A DNA stretch of 7,997 nucleotides from Verrucomicrobiota bacterium (lineage in GTDB: Bacteria; Verrucomicrobiota; Kiritimatiellia; JAAZAB01), in contig JAHIMN010000047.1 of the NCBI GenBank assembly GCA_018896395.1, forward strand, positions 1 through 7,997, written 5' to 3'. Each line of letters starts with the position of its first letter. Position 1 is the stretch's first letter. This document shows, piece by piece, positions 6,824 to 7,997 of the stretch. A program made the position numbers and the translations under genes. The notes below the pieces were generated by a model. That model saw only the letters and a list, made by a program, of their open reading frames with translations, did no database searches and had not been told where the DNA came from.

Positions 6824-6882
6824 GGTGCGACACAAGGTCGCACCCTACGACAACAACAGTAGGGCCTCAGCTTGCTGAGGCC
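6824..6882. other. Three consecutive hairpins
   Basis: Hairpin 1: GGTGCGAC (6824-6831), loop ACAAG, GTCGCACC (6837-6844), an 8-bp perfect stem. Hairpin 2: CCCTAC (6843-6848), 10-base loop, GTAGGG (6859-6864), a 6-bp stem sharing two bases with hairpin 1. Hairpin 3: GGCCTCAGC (6863-6871), loop TT, GCTGAGGCC (6874-6882), a 9-bp perfect stem sharing two bases with hairpin 2. Neighbouring stems overlap, so they compete or switch rather than form together in full. On the minus-strand transcript hairpin 3 comes first and is followed by CUACUG, not a U-run, so it is not a standard terminator for the gene upstream. Confidence 0.8.
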
Positions 6883-6894
6883 ATTATTTCCCTT

Positions 6895-6915
6895 AAATTG
6901 GAAAATTGAAATTGG
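6895..6915 (+). repeat. AAATTGG heptamer array, arm of an inverted pair
   Basis: Three 7-bp units: AAATTGG, AAAATTG, AAATTGG. The reverse complement, CCAATTT, is the unit of the array at 6939-6959, 23 bp away, so the two form an imperfect hairpin. Confidence 0.8.
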
Positions 6916-6938
6916 GCCGAAAAAATTCTAATTCAATG

Positions 6939-6977
6939 CCAATTTCCAGTTTCCAATTTCAAGCCGTGAACGGCTAC
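6939..6977 (-). repeat. Palindrome plus heptamer module, copy 3 (part of 37-bp exact repeat)
   Basis: Units CCAATTT, CCAGTTT, CCAATTT (6939-6959) are followed by the palindrome AGCCGT-GA-ACGGCT (6962-6975). Bases 6941-6977 are identical to 2485-2521. It shares its last base with the first base of the CAATCNN array at 6977-6997. Confidence 0.92.
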
Positions 6978-6997
6978 AATTACCAATCATCAATCCG
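6977..6997 (+). repeat. CAATCNN heptamer array 2
   Basis: Three units: CAATTAC, CAATCAT, CAATCCG. Directly joined to the end of the 37-bp repeat. Same orientation as the arrays at 6769-6789 and 7046-7080. Confidence 0.75.
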
Positions 6998-7004
6998 CCA
7001 CGTC

Positions 7005-7046
7005 GCCCCGTAGCGGGGCAAGTGGCCCCTTTGCCGCAGACGGGGC
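7005..7046. repeat. GC-rich palindromic cluster
   Basis: GCCCCG (7005-7010), loop TAG, CGGGGC (7014-7019) is a perfect 6-bp stem. A second GCCCC (7025-7029) can pair with GGGGC at 7042-7046. CGGGGCAA occurs twice in direct orientation (7014-7021 and 7041-7048). No T-run follows on the minus-strand transcript, so a terminator for the DUF4159 gene is possible only as a non-canonical stem. Confidence 0.6.
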
Positions 7047-7080
7047 AATCAACAATCGGAAATCCGCAATCGAAAATTCT
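7046..7080 (+). repeat. CAATCNN heptamer array 3, next to the DUF4159 stop codon
   Basis: Five 7-bp units: CAATCAA, CAATCGG, AAATCCG, CAATCGA, AAATTCT. It ends 2 bp before the stop codon at 7083-7085. On the transcript it is the first sequence after the DUF4159 gene. Confidence 0.82.
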
Positions 7081-7082
7081 TT

Positions 7083-7997
7083 TTAATGCGTCAGGGTATG
7101 CATGAGCATGTTTTCACCCAAACTCAGCGAGCCGGCGTCATCATATCCCAAGGCATACGGATTTTGCGCCATCTCCCATCCTCCGCACATGCCGTAGGGG
7201 CTGTAAATCACCGCCAGTTGACCGTTCACCTTCAGACCCAGCAATTTGGGCGCGATGGTGGTCTTACCGCCCAGTTGGGAAGAAAGGCCCGGGGTGACCC
7301 CGACCACCTTGATCTGGTTGGGCAGGGCAAAGAGCTGCGAAGAGGCCGGCAAGGGGCTCAACGAACGGCCGGGAAATACTTTTTTCATTTCCCGCACGAA
7401 GGCGGCGTTGAAGGCGCGCCGCCCGCAACAGGCCTCGGCCATCAGGAAGCCGCCCTTGTTCAGGTATTCACGCAGGTTTTGCGCTTCCGCTTTGCTGAGC
7501 TGGAAGGTTTCGTGGCCGGTGATATAGAGAATAGGCGCGTCGAAAATTTTGGCGTCGGAAAGTTTCAGCTCCTGGCGGCCGAATTTCACGGGGATATCGG
7601 TGCGGCGATTGAATTGCTGGAGCAGGACCGAAATGCCGGCGTGCCGCGTCTTCCATTCGCCGTCGTAGATGACCTGGGCCACAAACACCTTGCCGGCCTT
7701 GACTTGGTCCGGGTCCGTAAAGTTCATGGCGTGGGCCACGGTCTTGGCCCAGGCGCGCTGGCTGGTGGCGTAGGACAGGATGTTGATGCCCAGCTTCTGG
7801 GCGTCTTCCGCGGAGTAGCCCTGGAGTGTATCGTCATCGAGCGCGTCCCACCCGATGGCCATGCACCAACGCGAAAGGATGGCCACCGTGCGACAGTCAA
7901 TCGTCACCCCGTAAAACAGCGGTTCATTCGCGGTATAGCCGGTGGCGCGCACGCCCTTGCGGTAGTTGACCTGCCCAATGTCGTAATAGGAATGGAA
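7083..7997 (-). CDS. DUF4159 domain protein, C-terminal part (5' end outside window)
   Basis: The frame stays open to the right edge, so 304 residues are visible and the start is missing; the in-frame GTG at 7950-7952 is internal, because conserved-looking sequence (YYDIGQVNYRKG) continues upstream of it. Residues about 102-304 are a full DUF4159 domain: FVAQVIYDGEW, then APILYITGHETFQLS, LREYLNKGGFLMAEACCG and AAFVREMKKVFP. Residues about 1-82 look like the last third of another DUF4159 domain: GVTIDCRTVAILSR...GWDA...Y..EDAQKLGINILSYA lines up with GLKVNGQLAVIYSP...GGWEM...YDDAGSLSLGENMLMHTL at the C-terminus. The protein therefore probably carries tandem DUF4159 copies. DUF4159 is often encoded beside DUF58/BatA/VWA genes in PVC bacteria and is thought to be envelope-associated; its function is unknown. 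No membrane helix is visible in this portion. A heptamer array follows the stop by 2 bp. Confidence 0.9.
   Translation of the reverse strand, partial: FHSYYDIGQVNYRKGVRATGYTANEPLFYGVTIDCRTVAILSRWCMAIGWDALDDDTLQGYSAEDAQKLGINILSYATSQRAWAKTVAHAMNFTDPDQVKAGKVFVAQVIYDGEWKTRHAGISVLLQQFNRRTDIPVKFGRQELKLSDAKIFDAPILYITGHETFQLSKAEAQNLREYLNKGGFLMAEACCGRRAFNAAFVREMKKVFPGRSLSPLPASSQLFALPNQIKVVGVTPGLSSQLGGKTTIAPKLLGLKVNGQLAVIYSPYGMCGGWEMAQNPYALGYDDAGSLSLGENMLMHTLTH

Larger units (their letters stand above)
6735..7082. other. 348-bp intergenic mosaic of short repeats and palindromes
   Basis: No credible gene lies here. From left to right it holds a CAATCNN heptamer array (6769-6789), three consecutive hairpins (6824-6882), an inverted pair of AAATTGG-type heptamer arrays (6895-6915 and 6939-6959), the 37-bp repeat with its palindrome (6941-6977), a second CAATCNN array (6977-6997), GC-rich palindromes (7005-7046) and a third CAATCNN array (7046-7080). 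The length and content suggest the exported-protein gene may have its own promoter, but no convincing -35/-10 pair was found. Confidence 0.8.

Noticed and set aside
6863..6882. Rho-independent terminator at the 9-bp hairpin
   Set aside because: On the minus-strand transcript the stem is followed by CUACUG with no U-run. A weak T-rich stretch exists only on the plus strand, where no gene ends.
7083..7952. GTG at 7950-7952 as the start of the DUF4159 gene
   Set aside because: The frame continues to the window edge with plausible conserved residues and no stop, so the true start is outside the window.

Overview
The window holds five protein genes, all on the minus strand, so transcription runs from the right edge to the left. 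In transcription order they are: the C-terminal part of a DUF4159 protein (7083-7997, cut by the window edge), a secreted or periplasmic protein of unknown function (5916-6734), a DUF58 protein (4925-5824), a BatA-type membrane protein with a von Willebrand factor A (VWA) domain (2565-4796), and a second large VWA membrane protein with a glutamine-amidotransferase-like region (69-2270, or up to 2312). No tRNA, rRNA, CRISPR array or transposase was seen.

The gene set is the MoxR-associated or 'Bat/aerotolerance-like' neighbourhood (DUF58, BatA, VWA membrane protein, DUF4159). This layout, with ~740-residue VWA membrane proteins and DUF4159, is typical of the PVC superphylum (Planctomycetota, Verrucomicrobiota, Kiritimatiellota, Lentisphaerota). 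I infer a PVC bacterium, but cannot say which phylum from the sequence alone. The MoxR AAA+ ATPase that normally accompanies DUF58 is not in the window and may lie beyond the right edge. The proteins would act at the inner membrane and periplasm, with VWA/MIDAS metal sites mediating protein-protein contacts. Their cellular role is unproven.

The most striking content is between the genes. Every gap is built from short arrays with a period of 7 bp (8 bp in one gap). In four of the five genes an array begins within 0 to 6 bp of the stop codon. In each gap there is also a second array of the same unit in the opposite orientation, so the two arms could pair into a hairpin (no second arm is visible for the array at the left edge). 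The units differ from gap to gap (TTCTGCC/TTCTGAC, GAAATTN-type, CACCCATA, CAATCNN) but the architecture is the same. A 37-bp sequence occurs identically at 2485-2521 and 6941-6977, and a third, diverged, inverted copy lies at 2337-2380; each carries a perfect palindrome joined to a heptamer array. The 348-bp gap 6735-7082 also holds three consecutive hairpins. A related 9-bp-period array lies in frame inside the BatA-like gene, encoding five Thr-(Asp/Asn)-x triplets.

The recurring inverted heptamer architecture is the best candidate here for an undescribed system. The protein genes are conserved families with poorly understood roles.
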